Source: Bradyrhizobium sp. WSM1743
GTDB lineage: Bacteria > Pseudomonadota > Alphaproteobacteria > Rhizobiales > Xanthobacteraceae
Length of the DNA stretch: 59,132 nucleotides
Assembly: GCF_000473065.1 (NCBI RefSeq)
Contig: NZ_AXAZ01000052.1
Span: 1-59,132 of the forward strand
Reading direction: 5' to 3'
Position 1 is the first letter of the stretch. Each line of letters opens with the position of its first letter. Below are positions 1-8,789 of the stretch, piece after piece. The position numbers were made by a program, and so were the translations under genes. The notes under the pieces were generated by a model. The model ran no database searches and was not told where the DNA came from. It saw only the letters and a program-made list of their open reading frames with translations.

Positions 1-277
1 CGCAGACCTCCCGAGGTAAGACCGACCGCCTTCACCGCACGCCCGCCGGATTTACCACCCCGACCCTTGATGACCATGGACTTCGCAATCATGTGCTTGC
101 TCGTCCGGCCGGGTAGGCCTCGTTATCCGGTTCTTGTCCATCGGGTCGCGGCTTTGCCCCGCGCTGTCTTCAGACCCCATCTCGCGATGACGCCCTTGCG
201 CTTCGCTAATCCTTCGCCGTCATCAGGCTGGATAGAGGACTTCCACCTCCAAGCTGTCGTTCATACTCGGCACACAC
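1..277. other. Left edge without a secure gene
   Basis: No recognisable complete gene is present. On the minus strand a frame is open from an ATG at position 92 to the window edge (about 30 codons, rich in Gly, Lys and Arg, beginning MIAKSMVIKGRGG). It could be the start of a gene lying to the left, but it has no good ribosome binding site and 30 open codons are expected by chance at this GC. On the plus strand a 143-codon frame runs through here into the antisense of fbcH and is not believed. The stretch resembles non-coding repeated DNA seen in Bradyrhizobium, but that is an impression and not checked. Confidence 0.3.
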
Positions 278-301
278 AAAAAAGCCCCCTCGCGGGGGCT
301 T
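278..301 (-). terminator. Rho-independent terminator of petA-fbcH
   Basis: On the minus strand an 8-bp perfect stem (282-289 with 294-301, AAGCCCCC/GGGGGCTT) with a 4-base loop is followed by six T residues (complement of the A-run 278-283). It lies 24 bp past the fbcH stop and reads in the direction of that operon. Confidence 0.9.
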
Positions 302-324
302 CTTCATTTCTCGTCTCGCGCCGC

Positions 325-2397
325 TCAGTGCGAGGCGGCCCAGACCTTCTTCTTCGTGAAGTACATCAGGCCCGCGAAGATGATCAGGAACACGAACACC
401 TGGAAACCGAGGCGCTTGCGCGCTTCCATGTGCGGCTCGGCGGTCCACATCAGGAACGTGGTGACGTCCTTCGAATACTGCGCGACGGTGGTCGGTGAGC
501 CGTCGTCATAGGTCACCTGGCCGTCGCTGAGCGGCTTCGGCATCTTGATGGCATGGCCCGGGAAGTACTTGTTGTAGTACGAGCCCGCCGGGATGGTGAC
601 GCCCTCCGGCGCCTTGTCCTCGAAGCCCTGGAGCACGGCCGCGACATAGTCCGGACCCTGCTCCTGGTACTGCGTGAAGAAGTCGAAGATGAACCAGGGG
701 AAGCCGCGCTTATAGGAGCGCGCCTTGGTGATCAGGGACAGGTCGGGCGGCGCCGCACCGCCGTTCGCGGCACGCGCAGCCTGCTCGTTCGGGAAGGGCG
801 AGGGGAAATAATCCGCCGGCCGGCCCGGACGCTCGAACATGTCACCCGCATCGTTCGGACCGTCCTTGACCTTGTAGTCCGATGCGAAAGCCGCCGCCTG
901 CGCCACCGAATAGCCGGGCCCGCCGGGCTCAGCGAGGTTGCGGAAGGCGACATAGGACAGGCCGTGGCAGCTGGCGCAGACCTCCTTGTAGACTTTCAGG
1001 CCGCGCTGCAGCGCGCCGCGATCGAACTTACCAAAAGGGCCCGAGAACGACCATTTGTTCGCCGGCGGCGTGTCGCTGCCTTCAGATGCTTTCGCGCTGT
1101 CGATCGAGCCTGCGAACAATGATCCGGCGAGTGCCAGCGCGATCGCGGTCGAGACCATCGGCGTCGACCTGCTGCCGGTCTTGGCCAGGACGGCATCCGA
1201 GATCGAGTTCGGCACCGGCCGCGGCTTCTCGATGCGCGCGAGCAGCGGCAGCACGATCAGGAAGTAGGCGAAGTAGCAGACCGTCAGGACCCGGCCGGCA
1301 ACGACGTAGATGCCTTCCGGCGGCTGCGCGCCGAGATAGCCGAGCAGGATGCAGACCACGACGAAGATCCAGAAGAACTGCTTGGCGAGCGGACGGTACT
1401 TCGACGACCTGGTCCTGGCGCTGTCGAGCCAGGGCAGGAAGGCAAGGATGATGATCGCCCCGAACATCGCGATGACGCCCGCGAGCTTGTTCGGGATCGA
1501 GCGCAGGATCGCGTAGAACGGCAGGTAATACCATTCCGGCACGATGTGCGGCGGCGTCACGCCCGGGTTCGCCGGAATGTAGTTGTCGGCGTCGCCGAGA
1601 TAATTCGGCATGTAGAAGATGAACCAGGCGTACAGCAGCATGAAGCAGGCGACGCCGAACATGTCCTTGATGGTGGCATGCGGCGTGAACGGCACCGTGT
1701 CCTTTTCCGTCTTCGGCTCGACGCCGTCAGGATTGTTCTGTCCGGCGACGTGCAGCGCCCAGACGTGCAGCACGACGACGCCCGCGATCACGAACGGCAA
1801 GAGATAGTGCAGCGAGAAGAAGCGGTTCAGCGTCGGGTTGCCGACCGCATAACCGCCCCACAGCAGCGTCACGATGCTCTCGCCGATATAGGGAATGGCG
1901 GAGAACAAATTGGTGATGACGGTGGCGCCCCAGAAGCTCATCTGGCCCCACGGCAGCACATAGCCCATGAAGCCGGTCGCCATCATCAGCAGGTAGATGA
2001 TGACGCCGAGGATCCACAATACCTCGCGCGGCTCCTTGTACGACCCGTAGTAAAGGCCGCGGAACATATGGACGTAGACGGCGACGAAGAACATCGAGGC
2101 GCCGACCGCGTGCATGTTGCGGAGCAGCCAGCCGTAGTTCACGTCACGGACGATCAGCTCGACCGACTTGAAGGCGAGATCGGCATTCGGCGTGTAGTGC
2201 ATCGCCAGGATCACGCCGGTCAGGATCTGCATCCCAAGCATGAAGGAGAGGATGGCGCCGAAGGTCCACCAATAGTTCAGGTTGCGCGGGGTGGGATAGG
2301 CGACGAAGGAGGAGTGGATGAGACCAAAGATCGGCAGACGCCGCTCGATCCATTGCAGGGCCGGATTGCTCGGCTGGTAGTCGGATGGTCCGCTCAT
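325..2397 (-). CDS. fbcH: Cytochrome b/c1 fusion protein of the bc1 complex
   Basis: 690 aa. It encodes both cytochrome b and cytochrome c1 as one polyprotein, the quinol oxidase core and electron exit of respiratory complex III in the inner membrane. Residues 1 to about 400 are cytochrome b: haem ligands H96/H197 and H110/H211 and the PEWY quinol-site motif at 287-290. A hydrophobic signal-like segment around 413-430 ending AKA near 437 should be cleaved to release c1. The c1 part has the CASCH haem motif at 474-478 and a C-terminal membrane anchor near 668-683. The fused arrangement is known from Bradyrhizobium, where the product is processed into the two cytochromes. It lies 62 bp downstream of petA and shares its operon. 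Confidence 0.98.
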   Translation of the reverse strand: MSGPSDYQPSNPALQWIERRLPIFGLIHSSFVAYPTPRNLNYWWTFGAILSFMLGMQILTGVILAMHYTPNADLAFKSVELIVRDVNYGWLLRNMHAVGASMFFVAVYVHMFRGLYYGSYKEPREVLWILGVIIYLLMMATGFMGYVLPWGQMSFWGATVITNLFSAIPYIGESIVTLLWGGYAVGNPTLNRFFSLHYLLPFVIAGVVVLHVWALHVAGQNNPDGVEPKTEKDTVPFTPHATIKDMFGVACFMLLYAWFIFYMPNYLGDADNYIPANPGVTPPHIVPEWYYLPFYAILRSIPNKLAGVIAMFGAIIILAFLPWLDSARTRSSKYRPLAKQFFWIFVVVCILLGYLGAQPPEGIYVVAGRVLTVCYFAYFLIVLPLLARIEKPRPVPNSISDAVLAKTGSRSTPMVSTAIALALAGSLFAGSIDSAKASEGSDTPPANKWSFSGPFGKFDRGALQRGLKVYKEVCASCHGLSYVAFRNLAEPGGPGYSVAQAAAFASDYKVKDGPNDAGDMFERPGRPADYFPSPFPNEQAARAANGGAAPPDLSLITKARSYKRGFPWFIFDFFTQYQEQGPDYVAAVLQGFEDKAPEGVTIPAGSYYNKYFPGHAIKMPKPLSDGQVTYDDGSPTTVAQYSKDVTTFLMWTAEPHMEARKRLGFQVFVFLIIFAGLMYFTKKKVWAASH

Positions 2398-2459
2398 GAT
2401 GCGATCCTGAGGAAATAGTACGACGAGACGGCGCGAAGCTTCGGACGCAAGTCCGAGGC

Positions 2460-2990
2460 TCAGCCGATCTGGATTTTGGTGTCGGAAACGAACTGGTACG
2501 GCGGCACCGGCAGGTTCGCGGGCGCGGGCCCCTGGCGGATGCGGCCGGACGAATCGTACTGCGAACCATGGCAGGGGCAGAAGAACCCGTCGTAGCTGCC
2601 TTCATGAGCGATCGGGATGCAACCGAGATGGGTGCAGATGCCGATCACGACCAGCCACTGCTCGTGGCCGGACTTGACCCGGGCCTCGTCGGACTGCGGA
2701 TCGGGCAGGCTCGCCACGTTGACGGCGCGCGCCTCGTCGATCTGCTTCTTGGTGCGGTGGCTGATGTAGATCGGCTTGCCGCGCCAGAACACCTTGACGT
2801 CCTGGCCCTCGGCGATCGGGCTGAGATCGACCTCGATCGGCGCGCCGGCGGCGATGGTCGAGGCATCAGGATTCATTTGGGAGATGAAGGGCCAGAGCGC
2901 AGCCGCGCCCCCTACTGCTGCAGCTGCCCCCGTTGCAACGAATAAGAAATCACGGCGTGTCGGATGGTCCGCCGAAGACGCTGTCGTCAC
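2460..2990 (-). CDS. petA: Ubiquinol-cytochrome c reductase Rieske iron-sulfur subunit
   Basis: 176 aa. It carries electrons from quinol to cytochrome c1 through a [2Fe-2S] cluster in the bc1 complex. The two cluster motifs are visible: CTHLGC and CPCHGS in the second half, followed by the Pro-rich GPAPANLPVPPY segment usual for the family. The N-terminus has a twin-arginine-type TRRDFLF sequence and one membrane anchor, consistent with Tat export. The start is GTG at 2990, with an AAAGGG-like ribosome site just upstream; no better ATG precedes the TRRDFLF motif. It is the first gene of the petA-fbcH operon. The 279 bp upstream, shared with divergent trmL, should hold both promoters, but I cannot define them. 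Confidence 0.97.
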   Translation of the reverse strand: MTTASSADHPTRRDFLFVATGAAAAVGGAAALWPFISQMNPDASTIAAGAPIEVDLSPIAEGQDVKVFWRGKPIYISHRTKKQIDEARAVNVASLPDPQSDEARVKSGHEQWLVVIGICTHLGCIPIAHEGSYDGFFCPCHGSQYDSSGRIRQGPAPANLPVPPYQFVSDTKIQIG

Positions 2991-3269
2991 GATTCCAACC
3001 CTTTCTTCTTATGCGACCGGTCGAACCGCTCCGGGGGGCGCCCAAGAGGTCCCCGGAAAGGCTGCCGGCGCCCGCGGCCCCCCGCGGCGGCAGAACTTGG
3101 CTTGTTCACCTCTAAACGGGTGAAACAGCAGTCCAGAATCGTTCTATTGGCACCCTTGCCGGGCGAGCGCAAGCCCGCTAACGGCGTGGGAGCGTGCCAT
3201 GCACGAATTCCCGGGCGGGCGATGTTTTATTGAGACATTTCCGGCCCGGCTTGCCCCGCGACACCGCCC

Positions 3270-3737
3270 ATGCAGATAGCACTTTTCCAACCCGACATCG
3301 CTCAGAACACCGGCACGATTCTCAGGCTTTGCGCCTGCCTGGACATGGCCGCCCACATCATCGAACCCGCGGGCTTCCCCGTCTCCGACCGCTTGTTCCG
3401 CCGGGCGGGAATGGATTACCTCGACCATGTCAGGCTTACCCGCCATGACTCCTGGGTGAAATTCGAGGACTGGCGCGCAGGCCAGGGCTGCCGGCTGCTG
3501 CTGTTCACCACCAAGGCCGCCACCGACTACCGCGATTTTCATTACCAGAGCTCGGACATCCTGCTATTCGGGCGCGAGAGCGCCGGCGTCACCGACGCGG
3601 TGGTCGAGGCCGCCGATGCGCACCTGGTGATCCCGATCAAGGCGGGGCTGCGCTCGCTCAATGTGGCGATGAGCGCGGCCATGGCCGCAGGCGAGGCGCT
3701 GCGGCAGATCCGGAACCTCGAAGGCCGCAAGGATTGA
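3270..3737 (+). CDS. trmL: tRNA (cytidine(34)-2'-O)-methyltransferase, TrmL family
   Basis: 155 aa, the usual size for this short SPOUT methyltransferase. It is expected to methylate the ribose 2'-OH of the wobble base of tRNA-Leu isoacceptors using S-adenosylmethionine. Family features are the N-terminal ALFQPDIAQNTG block, the FGRESAG loop near residue 100, and the C-terminal LRSLNVAMSAAMAAGEALRQ knot segment that binds the cofactor. The ATG at 3270 is the only start leaving the first block intact. queE follows after 22 bp on the same strand, so the genes probably share a transcript, and both products act on tRNA anticodons. Confidence 0.93.
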   Translation: MQIALFQPDIAQNTGTILRLCACLDMAAHIIEPAGFPVSDRLFRRAGMDYLDHVRLTRHDSWVKFEDWRAGQGCRLLLFTTKAATDYRDFHYQSSDILLFGRESAGVTDAVVEAADAHLVIPIKAGLRSLNVAMSAAMAAGEALRQIRNLEGRKD

Positions 3738-3759
3738 CCAAAGGATTGAGGAGAGAGAC

Positions 3760-4392
3760 TTGAGTTACGCGGTCAAGGAAATCTTCCTGACCCTGCAAGG
3801 CGAAGGCGCCCATGCCGGGCGCGCGTCCGTGTTCTGCCGTTTTGCCGGCTGCAACCTCTGGAGCGGCCGCGAGGCCGACCGCGTGGACGCGACCTGCAAG
3901 TTCTGCGACACGGATTTCGTCGGAACCGATGGCACCCTCGGCGGCCGCTACGGCTCGGCCGCGGAACTCGCCGACACCATCGCCGCGCAATGGACCGCGA
4001 GCGCCGCCAACCGCTACGTGGTTCTGACCGGCGGTGAGCCGCTGCTCCAGGTCGACGCCGCGCTGATCGACGCGCTGCACGCGAGAGGTTTCGAGATCGG
4101 CGTCGAGACCAACGGCACGATCCCGGCTCCCGAGGGGCTCGACTGGATCTGCGTCAGTCCCAAGGGCGGCAGCGAGCTGGTCCTGCGGCGCGGCCACGAG
4201 CTGAAGCTGGTCTATCCCCAGGCGTTGGCGATGCCCGAAGCCTTTGAGGATCTCGCCTTCGAACGCTTCTCGCTGCAGCCGATGGACGGGCCCGAGGTCG
4301 CCGAGAACACCGCGCGTGCGATCGACTATTGCCTGCGCCATCCGCAATGGCGGCTGAGCGTGCAGACGCACAAATCGCTCGGCATCAGGTAG
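3760..4392 (+). CDS. queE: 7-carboxy-7-deazaguanine synthase (radical SAM)
   Basis: 210 aa. It converts 6-carboxytetrahydropterin to 7-carboxy-7-deazaguanine in queuosine biosynthesis. The family's unusual cluster motif C-x14-C-x2-C is present (CNLWSGREADRVDATCKFC, residues about 31-49), preceded by the LQGEG substrate motif and followed by TGGEPLLQ. The start is TTG at 3760 with a GAGGAGAG ribosome site ending about 3 bp upstream; no ATG is available before the conserved EIFLTLQGEG block. It sits between trmL and hemF, and only 9 bp separate it from hemF. Other queuosine genes (queC, queD) are not in the window. Confidence 0.95.
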   Translation: MSYAVKEIFLTLQGEGAHAGRASVFCRFAGCNLWSGREADRVDATCKFCDTDFVGTDGTLGGRYGSAAELADTIAAQWTASAANRYVVLTGGEPLLQVDAALIDALHARGFEIGVETNGTIPAPEGLDWICVSPKGGSELVLRRGHELKLVYPQALAMPEAFEDLAFERFSLQPMDGPEVAENTARAIDYCLRHPQWRLSVQTHKSLGIR

Positions 4393-4401
4393 GACACGGG
4401 A

Positions 4402-5295
4402 ATGCAGATGGACGCTACGACAATCGAAGACCGCAAGGCCCGCGCCCGCGCCTGGTTCGAGCGCTTGCGCGACGACATCTGCGCGAGTTTCGAGCGGCTC
4501 GAGAATGACGCGCCGCAAAGCCTCTATCCGGGCGAAGCCGGCCGCTTCAAGCGCACGCCCTGGCAGCGCACCGACCACACCGGCGCGCCCGGCGGCGGCG
4601 GGGTGATGTCGATGATGCATGGCCGCCTGTTCGAGAAGGTCGGCGTGCACTGCTCGACCGTGCACGGCGAATTCGCCCCGGAATTTCGGGCTCAGATCCC
4701 CGGCGCCGCGGAGGATCCAAAATTCTGGGCCTCCGGCATCTCGCTGATCGCGCACCTGCGCAATCCGAACGTGCCCGCCGTGCACATGAACACGCGCTTC
4801 GTCGTCACCACCAAAGCCTGGTTCGGCGGCGGCGCCGACCTCACGCCGGTGCTGGAGCGACGGCGGACGCAGGACGATGCCGACAGCGTCGCCTTCCACG
4901 CGGCGATGAAACAGGCCTGCAGCCAGCACAGCAGCGTTGCCAACTACGACAAGTACAAGAAATGGTGCGACGAGTATTTCTATCTGCCGCACCGGAAAGA
5001 GGCGCGCGGCATCGGCGGCATCTTCTACGACTGGCACGACAGCGGCGACTGGGATGCCGACCTCGCCTTCACCCAGGACGTCGGCCGCGCCTTCCTGAAG
5101 ATCTATCCTGAGATCGTGCGGCGCAATTTCGCGAGCGCCTGGACCGCTGCGGACCGCGAGGAGCAACTGATCCGGCGCGGCCGCTATGTCGAGTTCAACC
5201 TGCTCTACGACCGCGGCACCATCTTCGGACTCAAGACCGGCGGCAATGTGGACTCGATCCTGTCGTCGCTGCCGCCGGAGGTGAAGTGGCCGTGA
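4402..5295 (+). CDS. hemF: Oxygen-dependent coproporphyrinogen III oxidase
   Basis: 297 aa. It performs the aerobic oxidative decarboxylation of coproporphyrinogen III to protoporphyrinogen IX in haem synthesis, in the cytoplasm. Family blocks are visible in order: FKRTPWQRTDHTGAPGGGG near 48-66, VHMNTRF, WFGGGADLTP, the YDKYKKWCDEYFYLPHRKE region, and RGRYVEFNLLYDRGT near the C-terminus. A second in-frame ATG at 4408 is an alternative start. The stop overlaps the next gene. Its products feed the haem proteins encoded nearby (bc1 complex), though the linkage may be coincidental. Confidence 0.97.
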   Translation: MQMDATTIEDRKARARAWFERLRDDICASFERLENDAPQSLYPGEAGRFKRTPWQRTDHTGAPGGGGVMSMMHGRLFEKVGVHCSTVHGEFAPEFRAQIPGAAEDPKFWASGISLIAHLRNPNVPAVHMNTRFVVTTKAWFGGGADLTPVLERRRTQDDADSVAFHAAMKQACSQHSSVANYDKYKKWCDEYFYLPHRKEARGIGGIFYDWHDSGDWDADLAFTQDVGRAFLKIYPEIVRRNFASAWTAADREEQLIRRGRYVEFNLLYDRGTIFGLKTGGNVDSILSSLPPEVKWP

Positions 5296-6044
5296 CCTCG
5301 ATGAAGCCCGCCGCAGAGCCGCTGCCCCGCGCCATGCTGATCGACATGGACGACACCATCCTGTCGGCCTATGGCCGGCCCGAGATCGCCTGGAACACCA
5401 TCACGGCCGAGTTCGCCGAGGAACTGGCGCCGCTGCCGCCGCCGATGGTCGCAGCCGCGGTGCTGGCGTTCGCGCGAAACTTCTGGGCGAACGCGGAAGC
5501 CGCGTGGCGGATGAAGCTCGCCGAAGCGCGGCACCTGACGGTGAAGGGCGGTTTCGCCGCGCTCGCGGCCGCCGGCCACCGCGCCCTGCCCGACGACCTC
5601 GCCATCCGCCTCGCCGACCGCTTCACCGCCTATCGCGAGGAGGAGATGTTCGTCTTCCCCGGCGCGCATGAGGCGATCGACCAGTTCAAGGCGCTCGGCA
5701 TCAAGCTCGCGCTGGTGACCAACGGCGCCGCCGATATGCAGCGCGCCAAGGTCGAACGTTTCGAGCTGGCGCACCGCTTCCACCACATCCAGATCGAAGG
5801 CGAGCACGGCTTCGGCAAGCCCGAGGAGCGCGCCTATCTGCACGCGATGGAGGCGCTCGGCGTCACCGCCGAGGATACCTGGATGATCGGCGACAATCTG
5901 GAATGGGAGGTTGTGACGCCGCAGCGCCTCGGCATCTATTCGATCTGGATGGACGTGCATGGCGACGGCCTGCCTGAAGGCTCGACGGTCAGGCCCGACC
6001 GCATCATCCGCTCGCTCGGCGAGCTGCTGCCTGACCAGGCGTAA
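5292..6044 (+). CDS. HAD-superfamily hydrolase
   Basis: 250 aa from the preferred start. It is a phosphatase-like protein of the haloacid dehalogenase superfamily. Motif I is IDMDDTIL near the N-terminus, motif II is VTNGA near residue 140, and the Lys plus acidic motifs (GKPEERAYLHAME, MIGDNLEWEV) follow. The cap is an alpha-helical insert after motif I. The start is judged to be GTG at 5292, overlapping the hemF stop as GTGA: a GGAGGTGA ribosome site at 5277-5284 is 7 bp away, whereas GTG 5286 is too close and ATG 5301 too far. Translational coupling to hemF is likely. The substrate is unknown. Confidence 0.88.
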   Translation: MTSMKPAAEPLPRAMLIDMDDTILSAYGRPEIAWNTITAEFAEELAPLPPPMVAAAVLAFARNFWANAEAAWRMKLAEARHLTVKGGFAALAAAGHRALPDDLAIRLADRFTAYREEEMFVFPGAHEAIDQFKALGIKLALVTNGAADMQRAKVERFELAHRFHHIQIEGEHGFGKPEERAYLHAMEALGVTAEDTWMIGDNLEWEVVTPQRLGIYSIWMDVHGDGLPEGSTVRPDRIIRSLGELLPDQA

Positions 6045-6452
6045 TTGGGGCGCGCGAACAAAAACTGCGAAAACAACCCCATGCACAGTAGGGCGCCGCT
6101 GCAGAATCAAGGGCTTACGGATTTTACGAATCGCGTTTGACCCGTCGGGCAAAACAGGGGCATAATGCCATCGTCGGGATGCGTGCGTTGGAGGCGCAGA
6201 ACCTGGCAAACAGCTCGCTCGCAGCCCATCCCTCGAGACGCCCGCCTGCGGCAGGCCCTCAGGATGAGGTCGCGTTTTGCAGCGAGATCGTCTGACCCTC
6301 ATGGTGGGGAGCCCGCCAAAGCGGGCATCTCCGGACGATGCTTCGCATCGCCTAGAGAACCATGCGAGGCCGCGGTGCCCCCATCCGTTTTCCGCGTGTC
6401 ATGACCGCCTGCTAGCCTCACAGACGCGTCGATCAAACCGAAAGGACAATCC
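6045..6452. repeat. Gene-free stretch with REP-like inverted element
   Basis: 408 bp without a believable gene. From about 6226 to 6372 are two imperfect inverted units of a type seen often in Bradyrhizobium intergenic DNA: one with GACGCCCGCC...CCTCAGGATGAGG, the other with CCTCATGGTGGGGAGCCCGCC...GCGGGCATCTC and later AACCATGCGAGG. Open frames across it read the repeat and are not credible genes. The last 60 bp should carry the promoter of the next gene. Confidence 0.55.
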
Positions 6453-6656
6453 ATGGATCTGAAAGCCGGCGATGTCGTAATGCTGAAATCCGGCGGCCAG
6501 CCGCTGACCGTCGCGGAGGTGAAGGAAAACGAGGCGCTCTGCCTGTGGATGGGCATGGAAGGCGACCTGTTCCGCGAGACGCTGCCGCTCGCCGCGCTGA
6601 TGCAGGTCGAGGAAGAGGACGACGAAGACGAGGATGAGGACGACGACGAGGAGTAG
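6453..6656 (+). CDS. DUF2158 (YodC-like) small protein with acidic tail
   Basis: 67 aa. The first 50 residues match the small DUF2158 fold: LKAGDVVMLKSGGQPLTV, then a Cys-Leu-Trp segment (ALCLWM) and a short strand. The last 16 residues are almost entirely Asp and Glu. The function of the family is not established. An AAAGGA ribosome site lies about 8 bp before the ATG. It appears to be a single-gene transcript between a repeat and a convergent gene. The poly-acidic tail is low complexity and may vary between strains. Confidence 0.8.
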   Translation: MDLKAGDVVMLKSGGQPLTVAEVKENEALCLWMGMEGDLFRETLPLAALMQVEEEDDEDEDEDDDEE

Positions 6657-6763
6657 GCGTATCGTCGTCAAGCCGGAGCTTTCCGCTCCGATGCTCCCGA
6701 TGTCCGCTTCTGCCAATAGCGGACATCGCTGGATGTCGTACAGCGGCCAAGAGGGGCAGCTCC

Positions 6764-7742
6764 TCAATTGACTCCAATTCCTGCAGAGCGGATCACGCGC
6801 GCATACTTCTCAGTCTCTTGGGCGAAGAACTCGGAGAATTGTGTTGATGAACCGAGGATGCTCGTTCCCCCGAGTTCTGCAATCCTGGTCTTCATGCGGG
6901 GGTTCTCGAGCGCGACGTTAACTTCCCGGTTGAGCCTTTCGACAATGTCTGTCGGCGTCATTCTGGGAGCACCTATGCCGAACCACGAACCGGCCTCGTA
7001 GCCAGGGACAGTCTCGGCGGCACTCGGCACATCGGGCAGACTCGCAGACCTGTTCGAACTTGTCACCGCAATCGGGATGAGCTCACCTCGCCTGATGTGC
7101 GCAATCGACGAGGGCATGGGATCGAACATTGCGTCAATGCTTCCGGCCAAGAGAGCGGCGAGCGCGGGCGTTGAACCGAGATATGGCACCAGCGCAACAT
7201 CGATGCCGGTCATCATCCTGAACAGTTCGATGCCGATGTGCTGAGGCGTACCGTGGCCTGCGAATCCGATCTTGAGCTTTCCCGGGTTGGCCCTGGCGTA
7301 GGCGATGAATTCCGCGGTCGTCCGAACTGGAACGGAGGGATGCACCTCGATCACCAGCGGGACCCGATACAAGAACGCAACGGGCGCGATATCACGGGCG
7401 AAATCGAAGTCGAGCCCTTTAAAAAGGGTCGTGTTGATGGTGTTCACGGGTCCACAAATGAGGAGCGTGTGACCGTCAGGGTCCGACTTGACCACCGATC
7501 TCGTCGCCACATTCCCGCTCTGCCCCGGCCGATTTTCGATGATGAACTCCTGACCGAGTCTCTCGGAAAGCCATGGGGCGATAAGGCGACCGGCAATGTC
7601 GACCGGCCCCCCCGGCGGGAAATCCGACAACAAGCCGTACACTTCGCGCCGGATATCCCTCGGCCACGGCGATCCCTGGCAGAACTGATGTCCCTATCGT
7701 CGCCAACGCGGCGTTCACGAAATCGCGCCTGCGCAGTTGCAT
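6764..7742 (-). pseudogene. Bug/TctC-family tripartite tricarboxylate receptor, frameshifted
   Basis: Periplasmic solute receptor of the Bug family. The reading frame is broken. From the ATG at 7742 (ribosome site GAGGG) it encodes a Tat-type leader (LRRRDFVNAALATIG) and the start of the mature protein up to GFPAGG. The remainder, from PVDIAGRLIAPWLSERLGQ to the C-terminus, is in another frame. Removing one base from the run of seven C at 7607-7613 joins the frames into GFPAGGPVDIAGRL, the usual family sequence, giving 325 aa. The region length (979 nt, 3n+1) agrees with one extra base. It is divergent from a LysR regulator, a common pairing for this family. It may be a true mutation, a slippage-prone switch, or a sequencing error. 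Confidence 0.88.
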
Positions 7743-7836
7743 GTCGCCCTCCTTGCTACCGACCGTACAGCTAACGTTTGGACCTTCATTCCGCTATGAT
7801 ATGCTTGGACCGATCTCGATACTTTCAGGGTATGGC
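7743..7836. promoter_or_regulatory. Divergent promoter between Bug receptor and LysR genes
   Basis: 94 bp between the two start codons. The heptamer TTGGACC occurs at 7778-7784 and again at 7805-7811, spaced 27 bp. By the usual LysR arrangement this gap should hold the regulator's binding sites for both genes. No clear T-N11-A palindrome was settled on. Confidence 0.45.
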
Positions 7837-8742
7837 GTGGACCTACGTCGCCCTAGATATTTCGTTGCGGTTGCCGAGGAAGGACACATCACCCGCGCAG
7901 CCGAGCGCCTTGATATGCAGCAGCCGCCTCTCAGCCGACAGATCAGCCTGATGGAACGAGATCTGGGCGTTCAGCTTTTCCGTCGCACGCCTCGCGGCGT
8001 CGAAATGACCGCCGCGGGTCAAGCCCTGTTGAGGGAAGCCAAAGCGGTCCTTGCGCAGTTCGATCGCGCGATTGATGCGACCCGGCGTGCGGCACGCGGA
8101 GAACAGGGCACTCTGTGTATCGGAATTGCGCCAACAGCGCCCTTTAACCCGTTCGTTCCGGACTCGATTCGATGCTTCAGGGAAGCCAATCCGCTGGTTT
8201 CGCTCGTGTTGCACGAGGGGCTCAGCAATGACATCGTTGCGCAATTCAACAACGACCAGATGGACGTTGCCTTCGTGCGCGCGTCCCAGATCCATGCAGA
8301 GGGAGTCATCGTCGCCCCTCTTCAAGAGGAGCCTTTGGTCGCCGCCTTGCCAAGCCGTCATCGCGCGGCAAGAACCAAATCCAGGGCAGTTTCCCTGAAG
8401 AGCTTTGCCAACGAAAAGTTCATCATGATCGGCCCGGCCGGAACCGGCTTGCACGACGGGACAATCGCAGCTTGCCATAGGGCTGCATTTACACCTCGTC
8501 TTGGCCAGCCGGCCCCCAGAATTACATCGGCGCTCGGCTTGGTAGCGGCTGGACTGGGCATCGCGCTGGTGCCTTCAACGATGCAGAGTGTACGGATGAA
8601 AGGGGTTACTTATCTTCCGCTTGCAGATGCCTCAGCAAAGGCTTTCCTTGGCTTGGCTTGGCGGCGAGACGATCCGTCGCCCGTCCTCAAGAAATTCTTG
8701 AGCCTGGTTCGGGCTATGGCAAAGAAAAGGCCTTCGATCTGA
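7837..8742 (+). CDS. LysR-family transcriptional regulator
   Basis: 301 aa from the chosen GTG start. The N-terminal winged helix is clear: LRRPRYFVAVAEEGHITRAAERLDMQQPPLSRQISLMERDLGVQLFRRTPRGVEMTAAG in pieces across residues 2-62, followed by the two-lobed effector-binding domain. The frame is open further upstream to an ATG at 7741, but that would add 32 non-homologous residues covering the divergent promoter; GTG 7837 places the helix-turn-helix at the family's usual distance. The adjacent divergent gene is a Bug-type receptor, so it probably controls that gene in response to a carboxylate or aromatic ligand (inference from context). Its GC content looks lower than that of the housekeeping genes nearby. 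Confidence 0.9.
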   Translation: MDLRRPRYFVAVAEEGHITRAAERLDMQQPPLSRQISLMERDLGVQLFRRTPRGVEMTAAGQALLREAKAVLAQFDRAIDATRRAARGEQGTLCIGIAPTAPFNPFVPDSIRCFREANPLVSLVLHEGLSNDIVAQFNNDQMDVAFVRASQIHAEGVIVAPLQEEPLVAALPSRHRAARTKSRAVSLKSFANEKFIMIGPAGTGLHDGTIAACHRAAFTPRLGQPAPRITSALGLVAAGLGIALVPSTMQSVRMKGVTYLPLADASAKAFLGLAWRRDDPSPVLKKFLSLVRAMAKKRPSI

Positions 8743-8789
8743 CGTCGCCTGTCACGACGCGTCCCGGAACTCCCGGGGCCGCGGAGTGA

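Noticed and set aside
67..498. Plus-strand open frame of 143 codons at the left edge
   Set aside because: It runs into the antisense of fbcH across a terminator and has no ribosome site or recognisable protein sequence.
3658..5166. 502-codon minus-strand frame opposite trmL, queE and hemF
   Set aside because: It is antisense to three well-identified genes; high-GC codon bias produces such frames.
6165..6404. 79-codon frame in the intergenic repeat
   Set aside because: Reads through inverted repeat units, no ribosome site.
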